NCBI GenBank assembly: GCA_945860085.1
Contig: CAMAPJ010000003.1
Span: 1-64,000, forward strand
DNA length: 64,000 nucleotides
Direction: 5' to 3'
Source of the DNA: Synechococcus sp. UW140
Lineage (GTDB): Bacteria; Cyanobacteriota; Cyanobacteriia; PCC-6307; Cyanobiaceae
The notes below the pieces were generated by a model, which was not told the DNA's origin, made no database searches, and worked only from the letters and a program-made list of their open reading frames with translations. Shown in pieces: positions 42,942 through 52,973 of this stretch; position 1 is the first letter of the stretch, and every line of letters starts with the position of its first letter. The translations under genes were made by a program, and so were the position numbers.

Positions 42942-43595
42942 ATGGAGCGCTGTGAACGCGCTGCTGCGCCGGTGCCCATGGAGATCTGGCAAGGGGAGCA
43001 AGCGGTGGGCGAGGCCTTGCAAAGCGGGCCAGAGGCCGCCAGCAAACGGCTGGTACTCCTGCACGGCTGGGGGGCCGATGCCGATGACCTGCTGGAGCTG
43101 GGCCGGTTGCTCTGTGGTGAGCGGCGCCAACTGCTGGCCCTGCGGGCACCCCAGCCCCATCCGGGCGGCCTCGGGCGCCAGTGGTATGACCTGCAGAACC
43201 CGACCTGGCCGGACCTGCCCGCAGCCAGGCTCTCCCTGCGCCAGCGCCTGGAGGCCCTGGGCCGCAGCCTGCCTCTGGAGCACACGGTTGTGCTGGGCTT
43301 CTCTCAAGGGGCGGCCATGGCCCTGGATGTGGGCAGCGAGTTGCCCTTGGAAGGGATCGTGTCCTGTAGCGGCTACCCCCACCCGGGCTGGCACGCCAGC
43401 TCAGCGATGGCCAGGGTGCTGCTAACCCATGGCAAGAACGACCCGGTGGTGCCTTACGCAGCCAGTGAAGAGCTGCTGCGATTGCTGCGACTGCAGCAGG
43501 CCCCAGTGGAGCTGCTGAGCAGCCCTGGTCAGCACGGCATTGATCCGGAGCTGCTGCCGGCGATCCGCCGATTTATCGATCCCGAAGTGGTCTGA
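42942..43595 (+). CDS. Alpha/beta hydrolase (carboxylesterase/phospholipase type)
   Basis: LLHGWGADADDLLELG; VVLGFSQGAAMAL; THGKNDPVVPY. Confidence 0.88.
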   Translation: MERCERAAAPVPMEIWQGEQAVGEALQSGPEAASKRLVLLHGWGADADDLLELGRLLCGERRQLLALRAPQPHPGGLGRQWYDLQNPTWPDLPAARLSLRQRLEALGRSLPLEHTVVLGFSQGAAMALDVGSELPLEGIVSCSGYPHPGWHASSAMARVLLTHGKNDPVVPYAASEELLRLLRLQQAPVELLSSPGQHGIDPELLPAIRRFIDPEVV

Positions 43596-43753
43596 CCACC
43601 AAACCGCTCCCGCCAGGCCGGCCGCTTGAGCGCTGCCGCTGGCACGGCTGGGCAATAAAATTACCGCCACAGTTGCCCCCAACGGGAAAGGGACACCTGC
43701 GACGGAAATGAATGGGGTGGACATCTGGAATGCCCACCATTTGCATATTTACT

Positions 43754-43918
43754 GTATGAGGAGACCTTCTGCGTGAGGAGACCTTCTGCGTGAAGAAGCC
43801 TTCTGAGTGGAGAAACCTTCTGCGTGAGGAAACTTTCTATTCGCAGAGACCTTCTATTTGCAGAGATCTGCTGTTTGAAGGGATCTGCTGTTTGAAGGGA
43901 TCTGCTATGTGCAGGGAC
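43754..43918. repeat. 17-bp tandem repeat, about 9-10 units, intergenic
   Basis: GCGTGAGGAGACCTTCT consensus drifting to GTTTGAAGGGATCTGCT along the array. Confidence 0.9.
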
Positions 43919-43938
43919 CGGACTTCAGAAGAACCTGC

Positions 43939-44310
43939 TCAAACGAAAGCGTATTCGTACTCCTCCATTTCCTCCCAGTCGTCGGCCGCCATAGCTTCTA
44001 TACCGGCAAATAGAGCGTCCTCACCGATGCGATCGACGATGGCGCGCAGGGAGGGGAACAGGAAGTGGTTCTCCTCGGCGTACTGGGCACTGAACAGGCC
44101 CTTTTCGCCCCAGAAGAAGCGATCGGTGGTGTGCTCGTTACGGCGCACGTTCAGCAGAGCTGGCGGCACCAAGGAAGACTCGGCGATATAGCGGCGAGCA
44201 GCGGTGACCGGCTTGTGGTCGCCGGTTTCAAGGTTGTGGGTCGGGACATGGGCCAGCACGCGCTGTCCGGCCAGACGACGACGGCTGATGCGCTTGCGCT
44301 TCTTGGACAT
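43939..44310 (-). CDS. DUF3155 family protein
   Basis: MSKKRKRISRRRLAGQRVLAHVPTHNLETGDHKPVTAARRYIAE. Confidence 0.85.
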   Translation of the reverse strand: MSKKRKRISRRRLAGQRVLAHVPTHNLETGDHKPVTAARRYIAESSLVPPALLNVRRNEHTTDRFFWGEKGLFSAQYAEENHFLFPSLRAIVDRIGEDALFAGIEAMAADDWEEMEEYEYAFV

Positions 44311-44730
44311 GGACTTCACTCCCCAAAAGGGAGGCTGAGGGATGGGACTTGAAGGAAAGGGACGACGAGGCTCCAATCCGGTCTGGCCAGGGGACCCGCA
44401 CGATTGCGGAGCCCGAAGCCCGGGAACGCCCAAACGTCTGTCTACCGGGAGGGAGAGCGCCGCGGGCCACCCTTTGAGGGGCAGGCCTTTGGCAACCGCA
44501 CTGACAGCGACACGGCCGCCTGGTGAGCAGGCAGCCAAACAGCAAGGGGACGTAACTGCTCCTGCTGTAGCCTGAATGCGGCAAACCCGCAACAAAGGCC
44601 GACGCGACAGTGCCCTTGGATCCGTTCCCGGTCCGCGAGGTATTGGTCGATACGTAGATCTTAAGACTTTTCCCCGGATTTCGAACACGGGCTTCGAAAA
44701 TTTCCCAGCAGCTTCGGGATCGGTGCCGAT

Positions 44731-46069
44731 GACGCCTGTTTCCGCCCGGTTAGTCGCCCTGCTGAAGCAGCAGTTGGCCCAGTTCGGCGATCGCCCTGAC
44801 CTAGTGGCCTTGGTGGTGTATCTCACCATTCCCTCGGCCAACGGCAAGCCCGCCCTCGAACCGATTGGCCAGTGGCCCGATTCGGCCCAGGCCCTGGCCG
44901 CCGGTCCCGATGACAGCGCCCTGGAGTTGGCGCCCACCCCCCAGGCCGTGACCCGCCGCTGGCTGCCATTGCGCGATGGCCCCCAACTGGTCGGCGCCCT
45001 GCGGGTGGACAGCCGCGATTGGCCCTGGCCCCAGGCCCTGGCCGAGCGCCTTGAGGCCACGGCCGGCTGCCTCACCGAGGCCCTGGGCCTGGACCTAGAG
45101 CAGCAGCGGCTGAGCCGAGCCCTGGCCGAGCAGGACGACCAACTGCGCCTGCTCGTGCACCAGCTGCGCAACCCGTTGACGGCCCTACGCACCTTCGGTC
45201 AGCTGCTGCTGCGGCGGCTGGAACGGGATCCGCTCAACCGCCCCTTGGTCGAGAACCTGCTGGCCGAGCAGCGGCAGCTCAACCGCTATGTCGATGCCAT
45301 CGACCAGCTGGCCGATCCCACCCCCCTAGTGGCCGCCGGATCCCGAAGCGAACCCCTGCTACTGCCTCCCTCCCTAGACGGCCCGGCCCAGCAGCCCCTG
45401 GCCGAGTGGCTGACGCCCCTACTGGAGCGGGCCGCGGCTACCGCCAGCCTCCAGGGGCGCCCGTGGCAGGGCCCCAAGCAGCTGCCGGCCTGGCGGGGCG
45501 CCGGTGGAGCCGTGGCTGAGATTCTGGCCAACCTGCTCGAAAATGCCTTTCGCTACAGCCCGAACGAGGCCTGCATCGGCCTGCACTGCGCCGCCATCGC
45601 CAGCAGCAAAGACAAGTCCATCGACAAGGCCATCCACAACTCCCTCGACAACTTCCTCGACAATTCCCTTCACAATTCCCTGGACAGCGCCCAAGACCCT
45701 GACCGAGAGAGTGCCCTGAATAGTGCCCTGGACAACCAGGGCCAGGCGGGCGCTGATCGGGGCCCAGACCCTGCGCCTCGCCGATCTCAACCCAACGCCG
45801 ACACCCAGGCGGTGCCCACCGCCATCAGCCTCACGGTCTGGGAAACGGGTCCAGCGATCCCGTTGGACGAGCGGCAACGGATCTTTGAGCGCGGCGTGCG
45901 CGGCCGGGCCCAAGGCGCCATCCCCGGCAGTGGCCTGGGGCTGGCCCTGGCCCGCGACCTGGCTCGGCGGCTCGGCGGCGACCTGGAACTGGTGGTCCCC
46001 CCCCAGGCTGTCGATCCGGCCCTACCGGACCAGGGCAACGCCTTTCGCCTGACCTTGCCGGCGCCCTGA
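44731..46069 (+). CDS. Sensor histidine kinase with a repeat insertion inside the HATPase domain
   Basis: H-box LLVHQLRNPLTALRTFGQLLLRRL; N-box ILANLLENAFRYSP; GSGLGLALARDLARRLGG. Confidence 0.88.
45614..45685. repeat. 12-bp tandem repeat, 6 units, within the histidine kinase
   Basis: Encodes KSID/KAIH/NSLD/NFLD/NSLH/NSLD. Confidence 0.85.
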
Positions 46070-46243
46070 ACCCAGCCATCCCAAAGCCGGCCCAACACCC
46101 GGGCAACGTCCTCGCCCGGGAGTCAGCAGACACTCCCGCCTTGACCAGGCCGTCGCGATTGGGCCGCGAGGGGGCAGGGGCCGCCGCAGTGGGCAGGGGC
46201 GAAGGCGAGTCAGGAGGGCTGCCCCCGCAGCTAGGGGCCCTTA

Positions 46244-47053
46244 TCAAGGAGCCAGCACCAGCGCCAGGGCCATCAGCAGCAGGGTCCAGCTGCAAGTCCA
46301 TTCGACGCAGGCCCCATAGCTATCGCCGCTGTGGCCCCCCAGGCGCCGCCCCAACCCCCAGGGCACCAGGACTGCCGGAATCACACCGAGCCAGCCCTGC
46401 CAGGGGATGTCCGTTGACGCGCTCCAGGCGGTGAGCAGGCCCAGAAGCAGGAACGCAGGCAGCAGCTCCTGGGCAAAGCCCGCCCAGTGGCGGCGATGGA
46501 AACCGGCGCTGCCGCCTGTCCCAGGGCTGTCGCCAGAGGATGGGCTCTCGCGTAAATAGGGGAAGCCGCCCATCGCCACTAGGGGGGCAATCCGCCCCCA
46601 CACCGAGGCCCAGACCAGGGCCCAGGGGGCCGCGGCCGCCAGGGTGACCAGGGCCCCGGCCCGCAGCAGCAACAGCACCACTAGGGCCTGGACGCCACTG
46701 GCCCCGACCCGGCTGTCCTGCATCGCCTCCAGGCAGCGCTCGCCGGCGGCCAGGCCATCGGCCGTATCCATGGCGCCATCGAGATGGAGCCCGCCGCTGA
46801 GCCAGATCGCCAGGGCCATCACTAGGGCCACTTGGGCTAGCAATGGCAGATGGCCCTGGCCCAGCCCCCAGGCCAGGGCTTCGATCGCGCCCAGCACCGC
46901 CCCGATCCAGGGGGCGAAGCGGGCGATGCGCTCAAAACGGGGCTGGGGCCAGGGGGCGGGTGGCAGAACGCTGTAAAAGATCCAGGCCCCGGCTAGGTCG
47001 GCGAGCCAGCCGGGCGTCTTCGCCAACCGCAAGGGCGCTTGGGGCGGGGCCAT
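46244..47053 (-). CDS. cobS: Adenosylcobinamide-GDP ribazoletransferase
   Basis: GGLHLDGAMDTADGLAAGERCLEAMQDSRVGASGV. Confidence 0.93.
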   Translation of the reverse strand: MAPPQAPLRLAKTPGWLADLAGAWIFYSVLPPAPWPQPRFERIARFAPWIGAVLGAIEALAWGLGQGHLPLLAQVALVMALAIWLSGGLHLDGAMDTADGLAAGERCLEAMQDSRVGASGVQALVVLLLLRAGALVTLAAAAPWALVWASVWGRIAPLVAMGGFPYLRESPSSGDSPGTGGSAGFHRRHWAGFAQELLPAFLLLGLLTAWSASTDIPWQGWLGVIPAVLVPWGLGRRLGGHSGDSYGACVEWTCSWTLLLMALALVLAP

Positions 47054-47135
47054 CGACGCAAATGCTCCGGCGCAAGGAGGCTGATCCTGGCGCGACGGCT
47101 TCTTAGGTTCCAGGTCGTCCTGATCCAACGCTCCC

Positions 47136-48320
47136 TTGAGCTCCAGTGGCCCAACCCAGCCCTTGCTCTTCGGGGACGAGAGCGCCCAGCCTGAGGCAGC
47201 GACGTTTCGCTTTGAGATCTCCGCCCGCAGCGGCCGCAACCGGGCCCGCTGCGGCTGCTTCCACACCCCCCATGGGGTGGTGACGACGCCGCGGTTCATG
47301 CCGGTGGGCACCCTGGGAACCGTGAAGGGGGTGAGCGCCGCCCAGCTGGCCGAAACCGGCGCCCAGATGGTTCTGGCCAACACCTATCACCTCCATCTCC
47401 AGCCCGGTGAGGCGGTGGTGGCGGAGGCCGGCGGCCTGCATCGCTTCATGGGCTGGAACGGACCGCTACTCACCGATTCCGGTGGTTTTCAGGTGTTCAG
47501 CCTGGGCGGGATCAACAAGATCGACGACCAGGGGGTGATCTTTCGTTCGCCCCGGGATGGGGCCCGCATCGAGCTCACCCCCGAGCGGGCGATGGAGATC
47601 CAGATGGCCCTGGGGGCCGATGTGGCCATGGCCTTCGACCAGTGCCCCCCCTACCCGGCCAGCGAGGCCGATGTGGCCAGCGCCTGCCGCCGCACCCACG
47701 GCTGGCTGGAGCGCTGCATCAGCCGCCACAGCCGCCCCGACCAGGCCCTGTTCGGCATTGTCCAGGGGGGCTGCTTCCCCCACCTGCGCGCCGAATCGGC
47801 CCAGGTTGTGGCCTCGATGAACCTGCCGGGCATTGCCGTCGGTGGCGTGAGCGTGGGCGAACCGGTGGAGGAGATGCACCGGATCGTGCGTCAAGTGGGA
47901 CCGCTGTTGCCGGAGGACAAGCCCCACTACCTGATGGGGATCGGCAGCCTGCGCGAGATGGCGATCGCCGTGGCCGAAGGCTTCGACCTGTTCGACTGCG
48001 TGCTGCCGACCCGGTTGGGCCGCCACGGCACGGCCCTGGTGGAGGGGGAGCGCTGGAACCTGCGTAACGCCCGCTTCCGCCACGACCACAGCCCCCTCGA
48101 TCCCAGCTGCCCCTGCCCGGCCTGCCGGCACCACAGCCGCGCCTACCTGCACCACCTGATTCGCAGTGAGGAACTGCTGGGTCGCACCCTGCTCAGCCTT
48201 CACAACCTCACCCATCTGATCCGCTTCACGACGGCCATGGGCCAGGCGATTGCCGATGGTTCCTTTGCAGAGGATTTCGCTCCCTGGGAGGCCAACTCCG
48301 AGGCCGCCCACACGTGGTAA
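47136..48320 (+). CDS. tgt: tRNA-guanine transglycosylase
   Basis: [32 protein letters not shown] zinc motif. Confidence 0.96.
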   Translation: MSSSGPTQPLLFGDESAQPEAATFRFEISARSGRNRARCGCFHTPHGVVTTPRFMPVGTLGTVKGVSAAQLAETGAQMVLANTYHLHLQPGEAVVAEAGGLHRFMGWNGPLLTDSGGFQVFSLGGINKIDDQGVIFRSPRDGARIELTPERAMEIQMALGADVAMAFDQCPPYPASEADVASACRRTHGWLERCISRHSRPDQALFGIVQGGCFPHLRAESAQVVASMNLPGIAVGGVSVGEPVEEMHRIVRQVGPLLPEDKPHYLMGIGSLREMAIAVAEGFDLFDCVLPTRLGRHGTALVEGERWNLRNARFRHDHSPLDPSCPCPACRHHSRAYLHHLIRSEELLGRTLLSLHNLTHLIRFTTAMGQAIADGSFAEDFAPWEANSEAAHTW

Positions 48321-48352
48321 CGTCCGCTGACCGATCGCCTACGCACCCAGGA

Positions 48353-48514
48353 ATGGCCCTTTCCGCGCTACTGGCCGCTTCCGCTGTTCACCCGATGGCC
48401 CAGTTGCCAGAGGCCTACCAGGCCTTCGCGCCGTTGGTGGACATCCTGCCAATTATCCCCTTCTTCTTCCTGCTACTGGCCTTCGTCTGGCAAGCCTCGG
48501 TCGGTTTCCGCTGA
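48353..48514 (+). CDS. psbK: Photosystem II protein PsbK
   Basis: [38 protein letters not shown]. Confidence 0.96.
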   Translation: MALSALLAASAVHPMAQLPEAYQAFAPLVDILPIIPFFFLLLAFVWQASVGFR

Positions 48515-48558
48515 AGCTGGGTCCCAGAAGGGCAAAGTTGCTGCTGCCTTTTGCGATT

Positions 48559-48592
48559 GAGCCCTGAACAACCTTCAGGGCTCTATTGATTT
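48559..48592 (+). terminator. Terminator-like hairpin downstream of psbK
   Basis: GAGCCCTGAA-CAACC-TTCAGGGCTC followed by TATTGATTT. Confidence 0.7.
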
Positions 48593-48725
48593 GTCCCACA
48601 AACAGGCCAGGAGCTCAGGGCTTCAGGCCTGTTTTGCTGTGATAGGGGCCTGGCCCCCATCGAAGGGAAGCCCCAGGCCAGGGCCGTGCGTCTCGAGCGT
48701 TGCCGCCCGGGACCTGGTGGCTGGG

Positions 48726-49490
48726 CTACCCCTGGCGCAGCACCTGCCAGGCGAAGGCGGGCAACGAGAGCATGCGGCGCCAGCGGCTGGGCTCCTGGAT
48801 CAGGCGAAAGAGCCATTCGATCTGTAACCGGCCCATCCAGCCCGGCGCCCGGGTCTTGACCCCCGCCCAGACATCGAAACTGCCACCCACCCCCATCCAC
48901 AGGCCCGGCTGACCCTGGTGGATCCGCTGGGTCCAGGTTTCCTGGCGCGGCACCCCCAGGGCAACCAGCACCAGATCCGGTTGCAAGCCCTGAAGCTGCT
49001 GCTCCAGGCCCGGCCAGGCCCCCGGCTCCTGATAGCCATGCACCGCCAGCACCAGCTGCAGGCTGGGCAGCGCCTGGCCCAGGCGGGAGCGCAGGGCGGC
49101 CATCACCTCGGGGCTGGCGCCCACCAGGGCCACCCGCCATTGCTGGCGGGCGGCGTGCTCGAGCAGGCGCCAGGCCAATTCAATGCCAGGGCTGCGGCGC
49201 ACGCGCTGGCCCTGCCGGGCCAGGGCCCAGACCACACCAGCACCATCGGGGATCACCAGCTGGGCGGCGGCGATCGCCGCCCCTAGGGCCCGGTCAGCCC
49301 GGGCCGCCATTGTCATCTCGGCATTAAGGGTGACGATCTGGCCGCCACCGCGCTCATGCAGGGCCACAGCGGCATCAAAGACATCGGCGCAGACCGCCAC
49401 CGGCACCCCCAGTACCGTCACCGCGGGAATGGGGTCGCCAAGGCCTGAACCGGCCGGAGGGCCTGGGGGGGCAGTCGCCATTGATGCCAT
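48726..49490 (-). CDS. WecG/TagA/CpsF family glycosyltransferase
   Basis: IVTLNAEMTMAARADRALGAAIAAAQLVIPDGAGVVWALARQG; LVLVALGVPRQETW. Confidence 0.92.
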   Translation of the reverse strand: MASMATAPPGPPAGSGLGDPIPAVTVLGVPVAVCADVFDAAVALHERGGGQIVTLNAEMTMAARADRALGAAIAAAQLVIPDGAGVVWALARQGQRVRRSPGIELAWRLLEHAARQQWRVALVGASPEVMAALRSRLGQALPSLQLVLAVHGYQEPGAWPGLEQQLQGLQPDLVLVALGVPRQETWTQRIHQGQPGLWMGVGGSFDVWAGVKTRAPGWMGRLQIEWLFRLIQEPSRWRRMLSLPAFAWQVLRQG

Positions 49491-49532
49491 GGGCTGGAGG
49501 CTCGGGGCTGGACGGTCGGCGCGAGAGAATCT

Positions 49533-52500
49533 ATGGCCCGCGCCCTGGACCCCGCCGGTATGGTCCCCTCGCCCGTTTCCGGAACCCCGGCCCCACTCCA
49601 GCTGGAGTGCAGCACCCAGGCCACCGCCGGCGCACGCCAGGCGCCCCTGCAGCTGGAGCCGGCCGAGGCCAGGCGCACGCTTCAGGCCCTCGATGCCCAG
49701 ATCGAGGCCGTGGTGCTGGCCCGCCAGCACCCGATTAGTGGCCTGCTGCCGGCCAGCACCGCCCACACCGTGCATGGCAACTACGGCGATGCCTGGGTGC
49801 GGGATTGCGTCTATTCGATCCAGTGCGTTTGGGGGCTGGCCCTGGCCTACCGGCGCCTAGGCGGCCACGACACCCGGGCCTTTGAGCTCGAACAGCGGGT
49901 GTTGCAGCTGATGCGCGGCCTGCTGGCGGCGATGTTGCGCCAGGCCGCCAAGGTGGAGCGCTTCAAGATCAGCCTGGCGCCCCTCGATGCGCTCCACGCC
50001 AAGTTCGACACCGCCAGCGGCGAACCGGTGGTGGCCGATGACGGCTGGGGCCACCTGCAACTGGACGCGACGGCCCTGTTCCTACTACAACTGGCCCAGC
50101 TGACCCGCTCGGGCCTGGTGGTGGTTCAGACCAGCCACGAGCGGGACTTCCTCCAGAATCTTGTTTATTACGTGAGCCGCGCCTACCGGGTGGCCGATTA
50201 CGGCATCTGGGAGCGGGGCGACAAGGGCAACCACGGCCTGCCGGAACGCAATGCCAGCTCGATTGGCCTGGTGAAAGCGGCCCTCGAGGCCCTTGATGGT
50301 CTCGACCTCTATGGCCCCCATGGCGACGGCCGCTGCCGGCTGCTGATTCCCCATGACGCAATCGTGCGGCTGCGGCGGGCCCTGCGCAGCCTGTTGCCGC
50401 GCGAATCGGCCAGCAAGGAGGTGGACAGCACCTGCCTGGCGGTGATCGGCTACCCGGCCTGGGCGGTGGAGAACGCGTCGCTGGTCCAGCGCACCCGCCA
50501 GAAGATCCGCCAGGACCTGGGCGGCCCCTACGGCTACAAGCGCTTCCGCCGAGACGGTCACCAGACCGTGATCGAGGACCACACGCGGCTCCACTACCAG
50601 CGCGAGGAGCTGGCCCAGTTCGAGTGCATTGAATGCGAATGGCCCCTGTTCATCGCCTATGAGCTAGTCACAGCCTGCTGCGAAGGGCGTTGGCAAGAGG
50701 CCTGGAGCTGGCGCGACCAGCTCGACCGCCTGGCCGTTGACGTCGAGGGGGTGCCCCTGCTGCCCGAGCTCTACCTGGTGCCGGAGGCGGCGATCAGCGC
50801 CGAACGGCGCCAACCGGGCAGCCAAGTGCGGATTGCCAACCCCAACGTGCCCCTGCTCTGGACCCAGAGCCTCGCCTGGCTGGGAGATTTGATGTTGCAG
50901 GGCCTGCTTCTGCCTGAAGACCTCGACCCCTGTGGTCGGCGCCTAGCCCGCCCCCTCGGCGCCGATCGGGTGCTGGTGGCCCTGGTGCCGGCCAGCACCG
51001 CCATAGGCGAGGCCTTGGCGCAAGCCGGCCTGCCCGTGACCCCGGCCAATCCCGGCCCCGATCAGCCATCCAGCCCGCGGGTGGCCAGCTCCCGGGAGCT
51101 GAGCGAACGGATGGCGGCTGTGGGCGCCAACCCGAAACTGGGCCTCAGCGGCCATCCGGCGGTGCGCATGGAAGCGATGGCCACCGCCCGCCTCTATCGC
51201 TGTGGCGGCGAACAGCTGGCCTTCCTGGCGGCGGTGCTGGAGGAAAGCACCTTCTACCTCTCCGACGATCCCGACCAGCTAGCCGATGCCGTCGGCGCCG
51301 AGCTACGCCTGCTGCAGCGCCACTGGCGCCACAGCCAGCCGCCCCTGCTGCTGATCCCTGTGGCCGAAGGCCCCTTTCAGCGCACCCCCGAGACGATCCT
51401 GCGCCTGGGAGCCCAACTACAAAGCGGCCAGCTCGAGGGAGTACCTGTGCAGCTGGGCCGCCTGGCCGAGCTCCAGGACCTGGCCGGCTGGGTGGAACTA
51501 CCGGCCCAGGCCCAACCGAGCAGCAGCGTCCGGCCCCTGGGGCGCCCGCTGCTGCGTGCCAGCACCAGCAAGCGGACCCTCACGGCCACCGAAGAGCAGG
51601 AACTCGAGGAGATCCCAATTCCCGACCTGGCCGAACGGCTCTGGCGCAGCACCTCCTTGACAGAGCAGGCGGAAGTGCTGGAACAGCTGGTACGGCGCCT
51701 AGGGCCCCACGCCCTGCTGCAGGGTCCGGCCGTCAGCGACAGCGTCGCGTTGCAGGTGCTGGTAGAGGAGATTTACCGCCGCGGCCTGGCCCAGGGGGAC
51801 TGGACCGTGGTGCGCCGCTGCGCCGGCACGATCGGCCTGGTCCATCCCCAACTGGAGGATGCCCTCACCGACCTGCTGGTGCGCCAGAAGCAGGTGGTCG
51901 TGGGCCGCAACTACACCCACGAGTCCCTGATCAGCCAGCCCCAGGGCAGCCTGGCGATCGCCGCCATGATCGAGCGCTTCAGCGGCATCGACGGCCGCGA
52001 ATGGATGCTGCAACAGGAGCTGCTGCTGGCCCTCGATGGCCTGGCCCGCTTAGAGCCGGCCCTGCTCAGCGGCAGCCTAACCCTGCAGCTCGGCCAGTTG
52101 CTGTTGCTGCTGACCGGCGAACTGGCGGCGGAGCGGGATCTCGCCGCCGATGAGGCCTTCGAGGCCCTCTGCGGCCTGGCTCCCCATGCGATCCGGCGGC
52201 GCCTACGGGCCGTGCTCACCGACGTCGAACACGCCAAGGCCACCCTGCAACGCAAGGAACAGCTGCATGTCAGCGGCCGGGTGCGCTGGGAGGTGCCCGA
52301 TCCCCTCGAAGAGCTGCCCCGGGGCAGCGGCTGGCTGCAACACCGCCAAAGGCTCGGGGCCCTGCAGCAGGTGCCGCGCGATTTCTACCCAGGCATCTGG
52401 GACCTGCTGCACCACTGCCGCGGCCTGGTGATCGGCGACAAGCTCGATCGCCGCAACCGACTCGAAAGCGGTCCCTTGATGAGCGAAAAGACCCCGGGCG

Positions 52501-52973
52501 AACGCAACTTCGCCAGCCTGGTGGAACATTTGCTTAGCAAGATCGACGCCTCGGAATACCGCCAGCTCTGCACCGAAACCCTGCTCACCCTGGTGACTTT
52601 CGTCGGTGCCAACCCGGAGGTGCGCTTCAACGACTACCTGGCCCTCGATGTGGTGATCGGCCACGCCGTGCGGGTGGGCTGGCAACAGGAACATCCCGAA
52701 ACCCCCAGCTCCCTCTACGGCCAGCACAAGGCCGAGGCCTGGGACCGCTTCTACGTGTCCTCTCCGGGCCAATGCCGGCGCTGGCAACTGCTAGCCCTCA
52801 AAGAGCTGGCTGAGGGTGAACTGGCCCAGAACCAAGCTGAGGCACAAGGCGGGGCCGCTAACGCGCAAGACAGGACCGCCGACGCGCAAGGCAGGGCCGC
52901 CGGCGACCCGGGTTCAGATCGGAGCGCTCAGGGTCATGCAGATGTTGGGCTGCTCAACACACTGCTCGATTAG
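49533..52973 (+). CDS. GH15-like / phosphorylase b kinase alpha-beta-like protein
   Basis: GNYGDAWVRDCVYSIQCVWGLALAYRR; DYGIWERGDKGNHGLPERNASSIGLVKAALEAL; C-terminal helical repeats. Confidence 0.82.
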   Translation: MARALDPAGMVPSPVSGTPAPLQLECSTQATAGARQAPLQLEPAEARRTLQALDAQIEAVVLARQHPISGLLPASTAHTVHGNYGDAWVRDCVYSIQCVWGLALAYRRLGGHDTRAFELEQRVLQLMRGLLAAMLRQAAKVERFKISLAPLDALHAKFDTASGEPVVADDGWGHLQLDATALFLLQLAQLTRSGLVVVQTSHERDFLQNLVYYVSRAYRVADYGIWERGDKGNHGLPERNASSIGLVKAALEALDGLDLYGPHGDGRCRLLIPHDAIVRLRRALRSLLPRESASKEVDSTCLAVIGYPAWAVENASLVQRTRQKIRQDLGGPYGYKRFRRDGHQTVIEDHTRLHYQREELAQFECIECEWPLFIAYELVTACCEGRWQEAWSWRDQLDRLAVDVEGVPLLPELYLVPEAAISAERRQPGSQVRIANPNVPLLWTQSLAWLGDLMLQGLLLPEDLDPCGRRLARPLGADRVLVALVPASTAIGEALAQAGLPVTPANPGPDQPSSPRVASSRELSERMAAVGANPKLGLSGHPAVRMEAMATARLYRCGGEQLAFLAAVLEESTFYLSDDPDQLADAVGAELRLLQRHWRHSQPPLLLIPVAEGPFQRTPETILRLGAQLQSGQLEGVPVQLGRLAELQDLAGWVELPAQAQPSSSVRPLGRPLLRASTSKRTLTATEEQELEEIPIPDLAERLWRSTSLTEQAEVLEQLVRRLGPHALLQGPAVSDSVALQVLVEEIYRRGLAQGDWTVVRRCAGTIGLVHPQLEDALTDLLVRQKQVVVGRNYTHESLISQPQGSLAIAAMIERFSGIDGREWMLQQELLLALDGLARLEPALLSGSLTLQLGQLLLLLTGELAAERDLAADEAFEALCGLAPHAIRRRLRAVLTDVEHAKATLQRKEQLHVSGRVRWEVPDPLEELPRGSGWLQHRQRLGALQQVPRDFYPGIWDLLHHCRGLVIGDKLDRRNRLESGPLMSEKTPGERNFASLVEHLLSKIDASEYRQLCTETLLTLVTFVGANPEVRFNDYLALDVVIGHAVRVGWQQEHPETPSSLYGQHKAEAWDRFYVSSPGQCRRWQLLALKELAEGELAQNQAEAQGGAANAQDRTADAQGRAAGDPGSDRSAQGHADVGLLNTLLD
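52836..52898. repeat. 21-bp tandem repeat, 3 units, at the C-terminus of the GH15-like ORF
   Basis: Encodes AEAQGGA/ANAQDRT/ADAQGRA. Confidence 0.75.

Noticed and set aside
43754-43918. CRISPR array
   Set aside because: Unit is only 17 bp, contiguous with no spacers, and degenerate; no cas genes nearby.
43939-45192. 417-aa minus-strand ORF as a single gene
   Set aside because: Only the last ~123 aa (DUF3155, start ATG 44310) is convincing; the upstream extension is Arg/Ser-rich and antisense to the kinase gene.
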